This document shows positions 1-32,113 of a DNA stretch of 64,000 nucleotides, in pieces. The notes under the pieces are model-generated. The model did no database searches. It had not been told where the DNA came from and saw nothing but the letters and a program-made list of their open reading frames with translations. Position numbers and translations under genes: made by a program. Every line of letters begins with the position of its first letter. Positions within the stretch are counted from its first letter, which is position 1. This stretch comes from Haliangium sp963772315 (GTDB lineage: Bacteria; Myxococcota_A; Polyangia; Haliangiales; Haliangiaceae): NCBI GenBank assembly GCA_963772315.1, contig CAVYWJ010000004.1:3844001-3908000 (forward strand), in the 5' to 3' direction.

Positions 1-670
<670 letters not shown>

Positions 671-909
671 GAAATGTCCCCAAGGTAGCCGTTCGGCGCC
701 GTGCGTGAAGACGCGGGTTCCTGCAGGCCCAGGCGTTTTGCTAAGCCGCTTGAAACGTTAACCAATCGGCGAACAGATGGTCAAGTTCACGACACCCCCA
801 ACACGTGGGCGCGGCGCTTTTGCCGGGCCGGCCCCCGGAACGCGACCCCGGGACCGGGCGCACCGCAGTGTGGCGGATGCCCTCGCGCGCGCGACTGGTT
901 CGGGGCATC

Positions 910-1613
910 ATGGGGGCCATGGCAGCATCGCTTCGTCTCCGTGAGCCTCGCGAGCACCGGCCGGCCCCGCGGCGGTCGGGCAACCCGGGCGGCGTGTCCC
1001 GGCCCCGCCCAGCCGGCCGTGGCCGGCTTGCCATCGGCCTGGTGGCCGCGCTGGTGGCCGGCTGGTGGGCCGGTGCGCAGCCAGCGCACGCGCAGAAGAA
1101 ACGGGCGGTGTATTGCTTCCTGGTCACGAACATCCAGGCCGGCGAGCAGGTGCCCGCGGACGTGGCCGAGAAGATCCGGGCGCGTCTCGTCTCGTCCGTG
1201 GACGGTCACGAGCGGCTGATGGCCACGTTGCCGCCGGATGCGCCGGATCCGCAGGCCGAGCCGGACGCGTTCGCCGCCTACATGAAACGGCGCAAGATCA
1301 CGCCCTACAAGGTCACGGTCGAGATCACGGAGTATTACCACGAGGCCGAGGACGGACCGCGCGGTCAGCGGCTGGCCGTGCACGTGGCCCTGCGCATGTT
1401 CGGCGAGACCATGCCGGTGCGCGTCATGGCGTTCTCGGGCGCGGGCGCGGCCACGGTCAAGCTCGACGTGGGCCAGAAGGTGCGGCCGCGCGACACCGAG
1501 ATTGCCAATCGCGACACCATCGCCCAGGCCGTGGACGATGCGCTGGCCGAGTCGATCCGCCGGCTCGACGAGAAGCAGAAGGCGCCGGCCAAGGGCCGTG
1601 GAAAAAAAAAGCG

Positions 1614-1617
<4 letters not shown>
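910..1617 (+). CDS. Predicted secreted protein of unknown function
   Basis: A 235-residue protein. After an Arg/Pro-rich N-terminus, a hydrophobic segment (LAIGLVAALVAGWWAG, about residues 35-50) ends in AHAQ, a good signal-peptidase I site, so the protein is probably exported. The mature part has mixed charge and ends in a Lys/Arg-rich tail. No catalytic motif was recognised. ATG codons at 910 and 919 are both possible starts; an upstream extension in frame looks non-coding. The stop overlaps the start of the glycosidase-like gene (GTGA at 1614-1617), so the two are probably translated together. Confidence 0.75.
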
Positions 1618-2573
<956 letters not shown>

Positions 2574-2610
2574 ACGACGGCGATCAGACGAAGATCAGAC
2601 GGCCGCGCGC

Positions 2611-5330
<2,720 letters not shown>

Positions 5331-5465
5331 AACGGTGTCGTCGCGCCCGGTCGGGCAGCTGCCAGCGTGCGGCAGTATAGCAGGGCCGCGGTGTGCGACG
5401 GAACCGCATCCGGTGCCGGTCGCGCCCGGGCCCCAGCCGGCCACCGAGGGCGCTCGGATCGCCGC

Positions 5466-7615
<2,150 letters not shown>

Positions 7616-7711
7616 CTGGCGAACCCTATCACAGGCCGCCAGAAGGCAAAGTCCGCGCGGACGAGAAGTCCACGCCGTCCGCGCAGTCGAGGCGCGCCGA
7701 GTTGGCGTACC

Positions 7712-8398
7712 ATGGGCTCCATGCGTTCTCGATTCACCTTCCTGTTCGCGCTCGGCGCCCTGCTCGGATCTGCCGGCAGCGCCTTCGCGCACATCACTCT
7801 CGACTCCCCCATCGACCGCGGCTGCGCGAATGAGAAGAGTGGCCCGTGCGGCAGCTCCTGCGACCCGGCGCGCAGCAACGTCACCGCGCTCGAGCCCGGG
7901 TCCACGATCACGGTGCGCTGGCACGAGACCATCCACCACCCCGGCCATTACCGCATCAGCTTCGATGATGACGGCATCGACGCCTTCCAGGATCCGACCA
8001 GCTACGACGACATCCAGGAGCGCCCTACCCTGCCCGTGCTCCTCGACGGCATCGAGGATCAACCGGACAAGGGGCAGTACGAAGCGCAGGTGACCCTGCC
8101 CGATATCGAGTGCGAGAACTGCACGCTGCAGGTCATCCAGGTCATGACCGACAAGCCGCCGTTCGGCCCCGACGGCGGTAACGACTTCTACTACCGCTGC
8201 GCGGACCTGTCCCTGCGCCGGGGCGCGGGCAACGGCGACGCCGGTCCGGGCCCAGGCCCGGGGACCGACGCTGGCAATAGCGGCGGTGGCGGCGATGGTG
8301 GTGGCGGCTGCAGCGCAGCCGGGGACACGTCGCTGGGCATGGCCATGCTCCTCCTCGCGCTCGGTGTGTTCCTGCGCCGCCGCGTGGCGCGCGGCTGA
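7712..8398 (+). CDS. LPMO-like exported protein with MYXO-CTERM-type tail
   Basis: A 228-residue protein. A signal peptide (FLFALGALLGSAGSAFA) ends immediately before HITLDSPIDRG, so the mature protein would begin with histidine. An N-terminal His is the hallmark of copper lytic polysaccharide monooxygenases (His brace), and a second His cluster, HETIHHPGHYR, follows. Several Cys pairs (CANEKSGPCGSSC, CENC) suggest disulfides. The C-terminus is a Gly-rich linker followed by CSAAGD, a hydrophobic helix and Arg residues (LRRRVARG), which matches MYXO-CTERM surface-sorting tails. The family resembles the myxobacterial proteins called polysaccharide monooxygenase-like; actual oxidase activity is not established. 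ATG at 7712 or 7721 is the start. Confidence 0.85.
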   Translation: MGSMRSRFTFLFALGALLGSAGSAFAHITLDSPIDRGCANEKSGPCGSSCDPARSNVTALEPGSTITVRWHETIHHPGHYRISFDDDGIDAFQDPTSYDDIQERPTLPVLLDGIEDQPDKGQYEAQVTLPDIECENCTLQVIQVMTDKPPFGPDGGNDFYYRCADLSLRRGAGNGDAGPGPGPGTDAGNSGGGGDGGGGCSAAGDTSLGMAMLLLALGVFLRRRVARG

Positions 8399-9061
8399 TC
8401 AGTAGACGAGATCGCCGATGAACACGTAACCCGAGACGCTGCCGGGCGGCCCCACCAGCTCGACCGGATGGCTCGCGCCGCCGGGCAAGTACATCTCGAC
8501 GAACGGCCGTGTGAGCGGCACGCCGCGCGCATCGTGGAATCCGCCGAGCACCAGCGCTCGCACCGGCTGATCCACGGCGTTCTGCACGCGTCCGGTGACC
8601 ACCACCCGAGCGCCATCGCGATACTGGTGTCCGTCGGTCACCACCACGGTCGGCGGATACGCGGGCACATGCGCGCCCAGGACGTCCACGCGCGCGCTGG
8701 CCGCCTGCGCCCGCACCTGCTGCTCGCCATCGACGAGCGCGAACGTGCGCACGCCGCCGGCAGGAATCCGCAGCGACGCGGACCGCAGCGTGCCCACGAC
8801 CTGGCCGCCTGCATCGATGAGCGTGCCCCCCAGCGTGACCATCAGATCCTCGCCGTGACGATTCTCCGCATCGATCAGCACGAACGACGCCTGCGTCGCC
8901 CACTTGCCCTGTCCGATCCCGTCGGTGCGCAGGTTCATGCGCGCGGTCTCGACCACCACCAGCTGCCGATCTACCTCGCGCGCATCCTCTGCCGGCGCGC
9001 GCTTGCACGCGGCCAGCGCCAGCCCGGTCAGCAGCGCGACCCGGAGCAGCGCTCCGGTCAT
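8399..9061 (-). CDS. Predicted lipoprotein, unknown function
   Basis: A 220-residue protein. The N-terminus (LLRVALLTGLALAAC) is a lipoprotein signal with the lipobox LAAC. The mature part looks beta-rich, with two Ig-like stretches (ASFVLIDAENRHGEDLMVTLGGT and GARVVVTGRVQNAVDQPVRALVLGGF in outline). It faces the LPMO-like gene tail to tail; the two stops are directly adjacent. I do not recognise a named family. The ATG at 9061 is preferred because it places the basic residues right before the hydrophobic core. Confidence 0.8.
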   Translation of the reverse strand: MTGALLRVALLTGLALAACKRAPAEDAREVDRQLVVVETARMNLRTDGIGQGKWATQASFVLIDAENRHGEDLMVTLGGTLIDAGGQVVGTLRSASLRIPAGGVRTFALVDGEQQVRAQAASARVDVLGAHVPAYPPTVVVTDGHQYRDGARVVVTGRVQNAVDQPVRALVLGGFHDARGVPLTRPFVEMYLPGGASHPVELVGPPGSVSGYVFIGDLVY

Positions 9062-9107
9062 GTGCGTACACTGCTCGGTGCTCGGCGCGCGCGCATGCAT
9101 GGCGCGA

Positions 9108-9407
9108 TCAGGAGGCGGCCTTTTGCCGGGCCGCGCGCTGGGCCGCCATCATGGCGTAGTAATTGACGAGCTGGCGCACCTTCGGGCTCAGTGACAGCGA
9201 GGCGGTGTTGAACTGGGACAGCGCCTGGGCCAGCGTGGCCGCGCGCTCCTGCAGCGACGCGCGCTTCTCGATGATCACCCGGTACTGGCCCTTCACGCGG
9301 CACAGGCCGCCGTGGCCCACGCTCGCGCTCAGTGGCTCGTAGGTGACCTTGACGGAGAGCGTTTCGGCCGCGCTCTCCAACTCTTGCAGCACGGCTTGAG
9401 GTTTCAT
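9108..9407 (-). CDS. Small conserved-looking protein of unknown function
   Basis: A 99-residue cytoplasmic protein without signal peptide or TM helix. The N-terminal half (PQAVLQELESAAETLSVKV) looks helical. The centre contains GGLCRVKGQYRVIIEKR, which resembles short Myxococcota proteins of unknown function with a beta-hairpin and one Cys. The C-terminus is helical and rich in Ala/Lys. Coding potential is good, with a clear ATG and no overlap with better frames. The 160 bases between this gene and the kinase at 9570 hold nothing recognisable. Confidence 0.65.
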   Translation of the reverse strand: MKPQAVLQELESAAETLSVKVTYEPLSASVGHGGLCRVKGQYRVIIEKRASLQERAATLAQALSQFNTASLSLSPKVRQLVNYYAMMAAQRAARQKAAS

Positions 9408-9569
9408 TGCCTCGCAGCCTAGCAGCGGTGTTCGTGGGCGCCAATCACCGATTTCATCAATACCGGCCTTTACGGCCCGGAAAACGCGAGATCGTACAGA
9501 TCGTCCACGCCTTCGGAGATCGGATAACGCCGGATGACGACGCGATCTCTGGCGCGCTCGGCGTGCTCG

Positions 9570-13472
<3,903 letters not shown>

Positions 13473-13559
13473 GGGGCGCCGACCATACCACGACCCACGT
13501 GTGATCCGCGCAGCTCTCTCGCCACTGCATTGGTACGCTCGCCTACTGGTTGTACCGGC

Positions 13560-15769
<2,210 letters not shown>

Positions 15770-15891
15770 GCCGCCAACCTACTCCATCTCCACCGGCTGC
15801 GCAGGAGCCCGGGAGCACCAGGCGGGCCGGAGCATCGGGATGGGCATGCGCCGGCGCAGATCGCCACGGAGCGTGATGCGCCGCTGCGGGC

Positions 15892-17214
<1,323 letters not shown>

Positions 17215-17223
17215 CGGCCCACA

Positions 17224-17889
17224 TCATTCCATGACTGGACGCTCGGCGCTCACGTGCCGGCGCACGGCCTCCAGGAACGCGTCGCGGCTGATCCCGAACG
17301 AGCGCTCGACGCCCATCTTGGCATCGACCGAGTTCCAGGTGCGCTCCAGCAAGTAGAAGAAGGTCTCGAACACGCCCACGCCGCGAATGGCCGCGGCCGG
17401 AAACACTCGCTCGGCCGGGTCCCGGCCAAACCGAGACAGGTCGGGCTCGTTGACGATGTCGGGGAGATCGCGCTTGTTGTACTGCACGACGATCGGCACG
17501 GACCCCGCGCCCAGAACCTCGAGATTCTTGAGCAGGTTGTCGTACGAGGAGCGGTTCTGCGCCAGTGCGTCGCGCTGCGAGTCGGCGATGAAGGCCACGC
17601 CGTCCACTGACTTGAGCACGAGCCGTCGCGTGACCTCGTGCATCGGCTGCCCGGGCACCGTGTAGACCTTGAGCTGGAACGACAAGCCCGACTGCCGGAA
17701 GAAGATCGGCAGGAGGTCGAAGAACACGGTCCGGTCGTCCTTGGTGTCCAGGGACATCATGCGGCCGCGGTTGAGCCGGTCCGCGTGCGCGTAGATCCAG
17801 CTCAGGTTCGTGGTCTTACCGGACCGCGGGGGCCCGTAATAAACCAGCTTGAGCGTCAGCTGTCGCTCCCTGAAATCGACGGACGCCAC
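17224..17889 (-). CDS. MglA-like small Ras-family GTPase
   Basis: About 221 residues from GTG 17889; ATG 17946 would add 19 residues. The GTG is preferred because the offset to LKLVYYGPPRSGKTTNL then matches MglA, where the first strand starts about 13-15 residues in. The P-loop is GPPRSGKT, the G3 region reads TVPGQP (the Pro form typical of MglA, in place of DTAGQ), and G4 is QYNKRDLP. MglA sets front-rear polarity of gliding and twitching motility in Myxococcus. This is a paralogue with a different C-terminus (VRRHVSAERPVME), and no MglB-type GAP gene is adjacent. Its coupling to a histidine kinase suggests a distinct signalling role. Confidence 0.93.
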   Translation of the reverse strand: MASVDFRERQLTLKLVYYGPPRSGKTTNLSWIYAHADRLNRGRMMSLDTKDDRTVFFDLLPIFFRQSGLSFQLKVYTVPGQPMHEVTRRLVLKSVDGVAFIADSQRDALAQNRSSYDNLLKNLEVLGAGSVPIVVQYNKRDLPDIVNEPDLSRFGRDPAERVFPAAAIRGVGVFETFFYLLERTWNSVDAKMGVERSFGISRDAFLEAVRRHVSAERPVME

Positions 17890-18086
17890 GAGATTGGCGC
17901 TTACCCTAGCCCGATTCCTGCGCGGTGTCACCTGCGGCGAATGCACACCGACATGGTCGAGCCATCAGGACGCCCGCTCCCAGGCAGCTGCACGCGGCGA
18001 CACGCCCCGGCTTGAGACAATGGTGACCAACTGCGCGGGATCGACGTCGCGCGAGGAGCGTGAGGAGCGTGAGATTGGGCCCGCGC

Positions 18087-19879
18087 TCAGAGCTCATGCG
18101 GCACGAACATGCCGTCCTCCACGCGCAGGAGCACGGCCTTGCGCACCAGGGCGCCTCGCTCCACGCGCGCGGGCCCGCACACTCCCAGGGCCAGCTCGGC
18201 CTGGCTCAGGGCGCGGGCGAGCTCGACCCGCGGCTGGCGCGCGCCGGGGCCGATCTGGGCGCGGGCCGCGAGCACGAGCATGGCGGCATCATAGGCTTCC
18301 GCAGCGACGCGACCGGGCCAGCGCCCGGTGCGATCGTGAAAGCTCTGGCCGAAACGGGCCGCCTCTTCGGACACGAAGTCCTCGGTGTCGCCGCCGGCGT
18401 GGACATCGACCACCAGCGCGCCCTCCACGGCCGGGCCGCCGCGCATGGGCAGGCTCGGATGATGCCAGCCCGAGGAGCCGAGCAGCTGCACCACCTGGGG
18501 CACGCGGCCGCGGTGCTTGCGGCGCAGGGCCACGGCGTCCATCAGCTCCTGCGATCTGACCTCGACGTTGTAGTACGGCAGGAACGACGCCACCAGCGCC
18601 GCGCGCTCGTGCTCGTCGGGGACGTAGAGGAGCTCGAAGCCGACGTCGGGCGTGAAGGTCTTCCAGCCGTCCGCGCGCCCGTGGCGGCGCAGGTGCTGCC
18701 GCAGGCGTTCGTTGGTCAGCGGATCCAGACCCAGGAACGTACGCACGTCCGGCTCGAGCTTCCGAGCCGGTGGGGTCGTAGCTGCCGCTGCGCACGATCT
18801 CGGCGCCGAGCGCCGCTGCCTGGGCCGTGAACGCGGCGGCAGCACGATCGCCGTGCTCGTCGCGAGGCGCGAGCACGGCCAGGCGGGTGTGCCCGAGGTC
18901 CACGGCCAGACGCGCGGCCTCGGCGGCTTCCCACGCCGGCGACGTCCACAGCCGGAACACGCCCGCGCGCGCATCCGCGGCCAGCCCTGTGTCGTCCGCC
19001 GGAGCCAGGAGCGCGATGGGCACGGCCAGCTCGGCCGCGCGCGCGGCCGCGGCCAGCGCGGTCTGCTGGCCCACCGGGCCGAGGATGGCCACGGCGCCGT
19101 GCCGGAGCACGGCTTCTTCGACCGCGTGGACGGCGCGTGCGGGCTCGCCGGCCGTGTCGAGGAACACCAGCCGGGCGCCGCTGGCCGCATCCACGGCCGC
19201 GAGCTCGATCGCCGCGCGCATCTCGCTGCCGAGCCGCGCGTACGTGCCTGACAGCGGCAAGAGCACCGCGAGCACCGCCGGGTCAACGGCGCGACTTGCC
19301 GGGCGCCCGCCAGCGCGCCCGGTCCCGAGCTCGGCGCCGATTTCCTCCAGGCGCGCGCGCACCGCGGCATCGTCACGGCCGGCGAGCGCGGCCCCGGCGC
19401 GCTCCAGCCACGTGTGCGCCTCCGGCTCCTGGCCCACGTGCATCGCCACCTGGGCCAGACGCAGGGCCACGTGCGCAGCAGGTGGCTGGCGCGCGTCCAG
19501 CTCGTCCCAGAGCGCGGCCAGGCGCGCAGCCGGCACGCGATCGATCGCGCCATGCACCGCGGCCCAGGTGGTCGCGTCGATGTTGCCGCCCGCCACGGCC
19601 AGCCGACTCGCCAGCACGATGGCATCCTGATCGCGCGCCTCGTCCAGGGCGCGCGCCAGCTCGCCGGGCGACGTCTCCGGAGTCGCGTCAGTGTTCCCGC
19701 CCTCCGGCCGCGCCGAGGCTGCGTGCGTCTCGCCGAGCCAGGAGCTCCCCCGGCTTGCGCGCGGACCCGCACGCGCCCGCGAGCGCCGCGGTCACGAGTA
19801 CGACCAGTACGACCAATACGTCGTTCCCGGTGAAACGTGCGCGCGTGCGATGACATGAATTACTCCGGCGCGGCCTCAT
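18087..19879 (-). CDS. Receptor-type (Peripla_BP_6/LpoA-like) lipoprotein with two frame breaks
   Basis: From ATG 19879 the N-terminus has a basic region, the hydrophobic core VLVVLVVLVTAALAGAC (lipobox LAGAC) and then helical TPR-like residues. The main part is a type I periplasmic-binding fold: VLAVLLPLSGTYARLGSEMRAA, AVAILGPVGQQTALAAA, and later GALVVDVHAGG and AAEAYDAAMLVLAA. This matches branched-chain amino-acid receptors and the LpoA activator of penicillin-binding proteins, so a role in peptidoglycan control is possible. The reading frame changes twice, soon after the lipobox (around 19760) and at about 18765. Each change needs the skipping of one surplus base. The 5' third was duplicated downstream at 22590-23000. 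Confidence 0.78.
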
Positions 19880-19978
19880 GACAGGGTGAGCATATCGGCT
19901 CGGCCGCGGACATGCATCCCTCCTCGCGGGCCGCGCGCATCGAGAAGCGCCGGGCCGTGCGCCCTCGCCCAGACTCGC

Positions 19979-19984
19979 TACAAT
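19979..19984 (+). promoter_or_regulatory. Candidate -10 element of the first hybrid kinase gene
   Basis: TACAAT matches five of six bases of TATAAT and is kept at the same place in the duplicated copy (23088). No good -35 is visible. It ends only 7 bases before the TTG at 19992. Confidence 0.4.
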
Positions 19985-19991
19985 ACGCCGC

Positions 19992-22589
<2,598 letters not shown>

Positions 22590-22594
22590 GCGCG

Positions 22595-22995
22595 CCAGAT
22601 GGCGCTGGCATGCTGCAGCTCGTCCCGGATCGAGCACGGATAGATCAGGCGCGCAGCCGGCACGCGATCGATCGCGGCGTGCACCGCGGCCCAGGCGTCT
22701 CATCGACGGTGTGACCGGCATGGCCATCGCATTGGCCAGGTCGCACGCATCCTGCTCGCGGTCCTCGGCCAGGCAGTGATCCGTACTCTGGCCAGCTCGA
22801 CGGGTGTCGCGCTCGGAGTCCAGGTATCGCGCGGGTGCGCCCGGATGCAGCGTGCGTCTCGCCGGGCCAGGAAGTCCCGGCGAGACGCGCCCGAGTCGCG
22901 TGGCCCCGCGAGCGCGGCGACCACGACCAAGGTGTTCTGACCGGCACGTGCGCGCAGGTGATGATATCGGTTGATCCAGATCAGACTCATGACGA
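22595..22995 (-). pseudogene. Degenerate duplicated 5' end of the receptor lipoprotein gene; otherwise empty spacer
   Basis: The 524 bases between the two kinase genes hold no intact gene. On the minus strand they still align with bases 19480-19900 of the receptor lipoprotein gene: the AIDRVPAARL peptide, the CGTCTCGCCG stretch, and CATGACGAGACGAGCATATCG (compare CATGACAGGGTGAGCATATCG at its real start). Stops and indels interrupt it, so it is a relic of the duplication. Confidence 0.75.
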
Positions 22996-23087
22996 GACGA
23001 GCATATCGATTTGGCTCCTGATATGCGAATTTCGAGCCGCGCGCGTCTGGACGGCGCGAGAGTCGCACACACGCGGGCCCGAGCCGG

Positions 23088-23093
23088 TACAAT
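23088..23093 (+). promoter_or_regulatory. Candidate -10 element of the second hybrid kinase gene
   Basis: TACAAT lies 20 bases before the ATG at 23114 and is conserved with copy A, although the surrounding sequence has diverged. No clear -35 is seen. Confidence 0.4.
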
Positions 23094-23113
23094 GAGAGGC
23101 TCTGGAACACCAT

Positions 23114-25698
<2,585 letters not shown>

Positions 25699-25829
25699 GT
25701 GCTCGCCGTGGAGAGCGAGCACAGGTGGCGAGCCGGCGGAGCCGACCCCTGCCCGTCTGACAGACGGCGCGCCTGGCAGACAGCGCGCCTGGCCGGCGGA
25801 GGGCCAGCAGCCACGGCGCCGAGGGTGTA

Positions 25830-26930
25830 CTAGAAACGCAGCGTGACCTGGGCGCCCAGGGAGTCGGGCGTGAGGACGGGCTCGATGCGCGCGGCGCGCT
25901 CGGCGTCGCCCTGGGCGCTGGGCGGATTCAGGAACCACAGGACAGCACCCGCCGCGACCGCAGCCACGCCCACCGAGAACGTGATCGTGGCCAGGTTGGC
26001 CGAGCTGCGCGCGTCGTTGCTCAGGGACACGCCCTCGGGATCGCAGTCGTCGAAGTCGCCGTTCACGCAGTGCGCCTTGGCGTCGTCCCAGAGACCGCTG
26101 GCGCGCACGCCGAAAATCGCGCCGACACCGATGGCAATCACGCCTGCACCGGCCACGCCGATGGCAACCTTGCGGCCCGTGGGCATGCCGTCGGCATCGC
26201 CGTCGGGCGCCGTGCCGCTGATGCCACCGGCCGTCTCCCCGGGACCGGCGCCCGAAGACGGACCCGTGTCCGGCTCGCCGGACGGTGACTGCGCCTGGGG
26301 ATCGGGCTCGAGCATGGGCACGGTGGCGCGCGCCTCGTCGCCGCGCGGGCCGACCTCGATCGAGACCTCGGTGCTGCGATAGCCGGGCGCCTGGATGCGA
26401 ATCACGTACGTGCCCGGGTCGACGGGCACCTTCTCGTTCCACACCGCGTCGGCCACGGGCTCGCCGTTACGCGTGAGGGTCAGACCGTTCACGCGCGCCT
26501 CGGCCGGTACCTCGACGACCAGGTGCGAGAGCAGGCGCTCGAGACGCTTGACGTGATCCTGGGCAGCACGCTCGCGCCGCTTGTCGTTGCGCTGGCGCGC
26601 CAGCGACACGGCCTCGCTGTATGCGGCCCAGGCGCTGGCGATCTGGCCGTTCTTCTCGCGGCAATCACCGAGGCTGCCCAGCGCACCGACGCTGGGATCG
26701 AGCTCGTGGCTGCTCTGGAACTTCTCGCACGCCTCGGCGTACTTCTTCTCCTGCATGAGATCGCGGCCCTGGTTGAACAGGGCCTCGGCCGCGGCCTTCT
26801 GGGCCAAGGCCGGCGCGGCTGCCCAGCCAAGGGTGACACAGCCGACGATCGCGGCCAGGGCCCATGCATGGGCGCGCCGGGCCAGACCCCGCCGCTCGTG
26901 CCGAATGCTTGCTCGCTTCACAGATGTCAT
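25830..26930 (-). CDS. Exported TPR/PEGA-domain protein
   Basis: About 366 residues from ATG 26930, which has a good GAGGAA ribosome site. A signal peptide (AWALAAIVGCVTLGWAAAPALA) leads to one or two TPR-like repeats (EALFNQGRDLMQEKKYAEACEKFQSS in outline). A PEGA-type domain follows (PVDPGTYVIRIQAPGYRSTEVS), then a Gly/Ser/Pro-rich linker and two hydrophobic segments (VAIGVAGAGVIAIGVGAIFG; SVGVAAVAAGAVLWFL), ending in a beta-like TLRF. It starts 18 bases after the Ser/Thr kinase gene and is probably in the same operon. PEGA domains are thought to act in the envelope, but the function is unproven. Confidence 0.85.
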   Translation of the reverse strand: MTSVKRASIRHERRGLARRAHAWALAAIVGCVTLGWAAAPALAQKAAAEALFNQGRDLMQEKKYAEACEKFQSSHELDPSVGALGSLGDCREKNGQIASAWAAYSEAVSLARQRNDKRRERAAQDHVKRLERLLSHLVVEVPAEARVNGLTLTRNGEPVADAVWNEKVPVDPGTYVIRIQAPGYRSTEVSIEVGPRGDEARATVPMLEPDPQAQSPSGEPDTGPSSGAGPGETAGGISGTAPDGDADGMPTGRKVAIGVAGAGVIAIGVGAIFGVRASGLWDDAKAHCVNGDFDDCDPEGVSLSNDARSSANLATITFSVGVAAVAAGAVLWFLNPPSAQGDAERAARIEPVLTPDSLGAQVTLRF

Positions 26931-26948
26931 GTCGCTTCCTCGCACGGC

Positions 26949-28586
<1,638 letters not shown>

Positions 28587-28642
28587 ACGCGACCAAGGGT
28601 ATTACGTTCGCGACACCTCAGCCAGGGCTTTGCAGCGCTGTC

Positions 28643-28666
28643 GACAACGCCAATGCGGGCGTTGTC
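28643..28666. promoter_or_regulatory. Perfect inverted repeat between divergent genes (operator candidate)
   Basis: GACAACGCC and GGCGTTGTC form 9-base perfect arms around a 6-base centre. The repeat lies between the kinase gene (minus strand) and the ABC transporter genes (plus strand), touching the -35 of the candidate promoter. It has no U tract, so a terminator is unlikely. Confidence 0.5.
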
Positions 28667-28690
28667 ACAGTGTACTGGCTCGCATACAAA
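28662..28690 (+). promoter_or_regulatory. Candidate sigma70-type promoter for the ABC-2 transporter operon
   Basis: TTGTCA at 28662 and TACAAA at 28685 are separated by 17 bases. The -35 overlaps the right arm of the inverted repeat, so a protein bound there would block it. Confidence 0.4.
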
Positions 28691-28732
28691 GCATACGGCC
28701 ATGGAACCTCGGTCGCAGCCCCCACGTGTAGA

Positions 28733-31083
<2,351 letters not shown>

Positions 31084-31086
31084 CGC

Positions 31087-31761
31087 TCACAGGCGCGTGA
31101 CGTAGGCGATGATGTGCTCGCGCTTCTCGAAGTCGGTCTTGGCCTGGACGGCCGCGTCGAACGACTGGTAGCGGCCCAGGCGCACGCGGTACCACTTCTC
31201 GCCGTCGACCTGCGACTCGGTCACGTAGGGCACGTGGCCGCTCTTGCGCAGCTTGTCGAAGAACGCGTCGGCCTCGGCCCGGTCCTGGAACGACGACAGC
31301 TGCAGCGTGAACTTGGCCGACTGCTTCTTCGGCGCGGCGGCCTCGTTGTGCTCGGGCTCGGTCACCTCGGCGACGTCGGCTGGATCCGGCTCGTCCGCGG
31401 CGCTGGCCCGGGCCGGCGCTGCTGACGGGGTCACGCCCGCGGGCGCCGTGGCTGCCAGCACGCGATCCACCTCGTCCATGGACTCATCGCCGCCAGCCAG
31501 CGCGGCCGGGGAGAGATCCTCCTCGGCCAGGGCCACGGGGCGCCGCGCCAGCTCGTCCAGCGCCGCGAGCGGATCCAGCGCTGCCGTGGTGGCAGGCTGG
31601 GTGTCCACGTGGGCCCGGGCCTCGACCCGCCTGCCCACCATGACCCCGAGCACGAACACCAGGCTGGCGAGCACGGCGCCGCCGAAGAACAGATAAAAAA
31701 TCTGCCGGCCATCGAGGCTTATCTCTATCTTGTCCTTGAAGAGCTCCGTGTCGGCACGCAT
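31087..31761 (-). CDS. SPOR-domain membrane protein
   Basis: A 224-residue protein. After a short cytoplasmic part there is one TM helix (IFYLFFGGAVLASLVFVLGVMVG), an Ala/Glu/Asp-rich periplasmic linker and a C-terminal SPOR domain. The SPOR domain starts with KFTLQLSSFQDRAEADAFFDKL and ends near KTDFEKREHIIAYV. SPOR domains bind denuded peptidoglycan glycans and often locate proteins to the division site (FtsN, DedD). The ATG at 31761 is preceded by GGAGG. It could be the DedD/FtsN-like divisome protein of this organism, but that is inferred from layout only. Confidence 0.9.
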   Translation of the reverse strand: MRADTELFKDKIEISLDGRQIFYLFFGGAVLASLVFVLGVMVGRRVEARAHVDTQPATTAALDPLAALDELARRPVALAEEDLSPAALAGGDESMDEVDRVLAATAPAGVTPSAAPARASAADEPDPADVAEVTEPEHNEAAAPKKQSAKFTLQLSSFQDRAEADAFFDKLRKSGHVPYVTESQVDGEKWYRVRLGRYQSFDAAVQAKTDFEKREHIIAYVTRL

Positions 31762-31842
31762 AGAAACGTAGAACCTCCGTTGGTGTGCACGATACCTACA
31801 TCTCGCCACACGAGGCAACTTCTTGGCGCTGTGGATCGACCG

Positions 31843-32113
31843 ACCCAGCGAGATCGACGGGCGTCAGGGCTGCCGACACGCTCTTCCTCAGGAATGAAGA
31901 CGGGCGTCAGCGCTGCCCAGTGGCCGTTCCTCATGACTGAAGACGAGTGCTGGCGCAGTCAACAAGCCATCCCTCAGGAATGAGGACGGACCACTGGGCA
32001 CCCGACATGCCCTCCCTCAGGAATGAAGATAGGCGTCAGCGCAGTCGACAAGCCTCCCTCATGACTGAGGAAGGGCGTCAGCGCAGCGACAAGCGCTCCC
32101 TCGGGACGATCGA
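31843..32113. repeat. Tandem 43-bp imperfect repeats in the spacer 31762-32134
   Basis: The 373-base spacer holds no gene. It contains about seven head-to-tail units whose landmark CCTCA (CCTCG in the last) falls at 31886, 31929, 31972, 32015, 32057 and 32099, a period of 42-43 bases; a weaker unit begins near 31843. Most units start with a small palindrome of the form CCTCA-N4-TGAGG, followed by a GGCGTCAGCGCAG-like part. The period is not a multiple of three, so the repeats are not coding. Confidence 0.85.

Noticed and set aside
9462..9480. CCGGCC-TTTAC-GGCCCGG as a terminator
   Set aside because: The arms are imperfect, and the A run lies on the wrong side to give a U tract in either direction.
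31843..32113. A CRISPR-like array
   Set aside because: The period is 42-43 bases, but the repeats are degenerate along the whole unit; there are no identical repeats with unique spacers and no cas genes.
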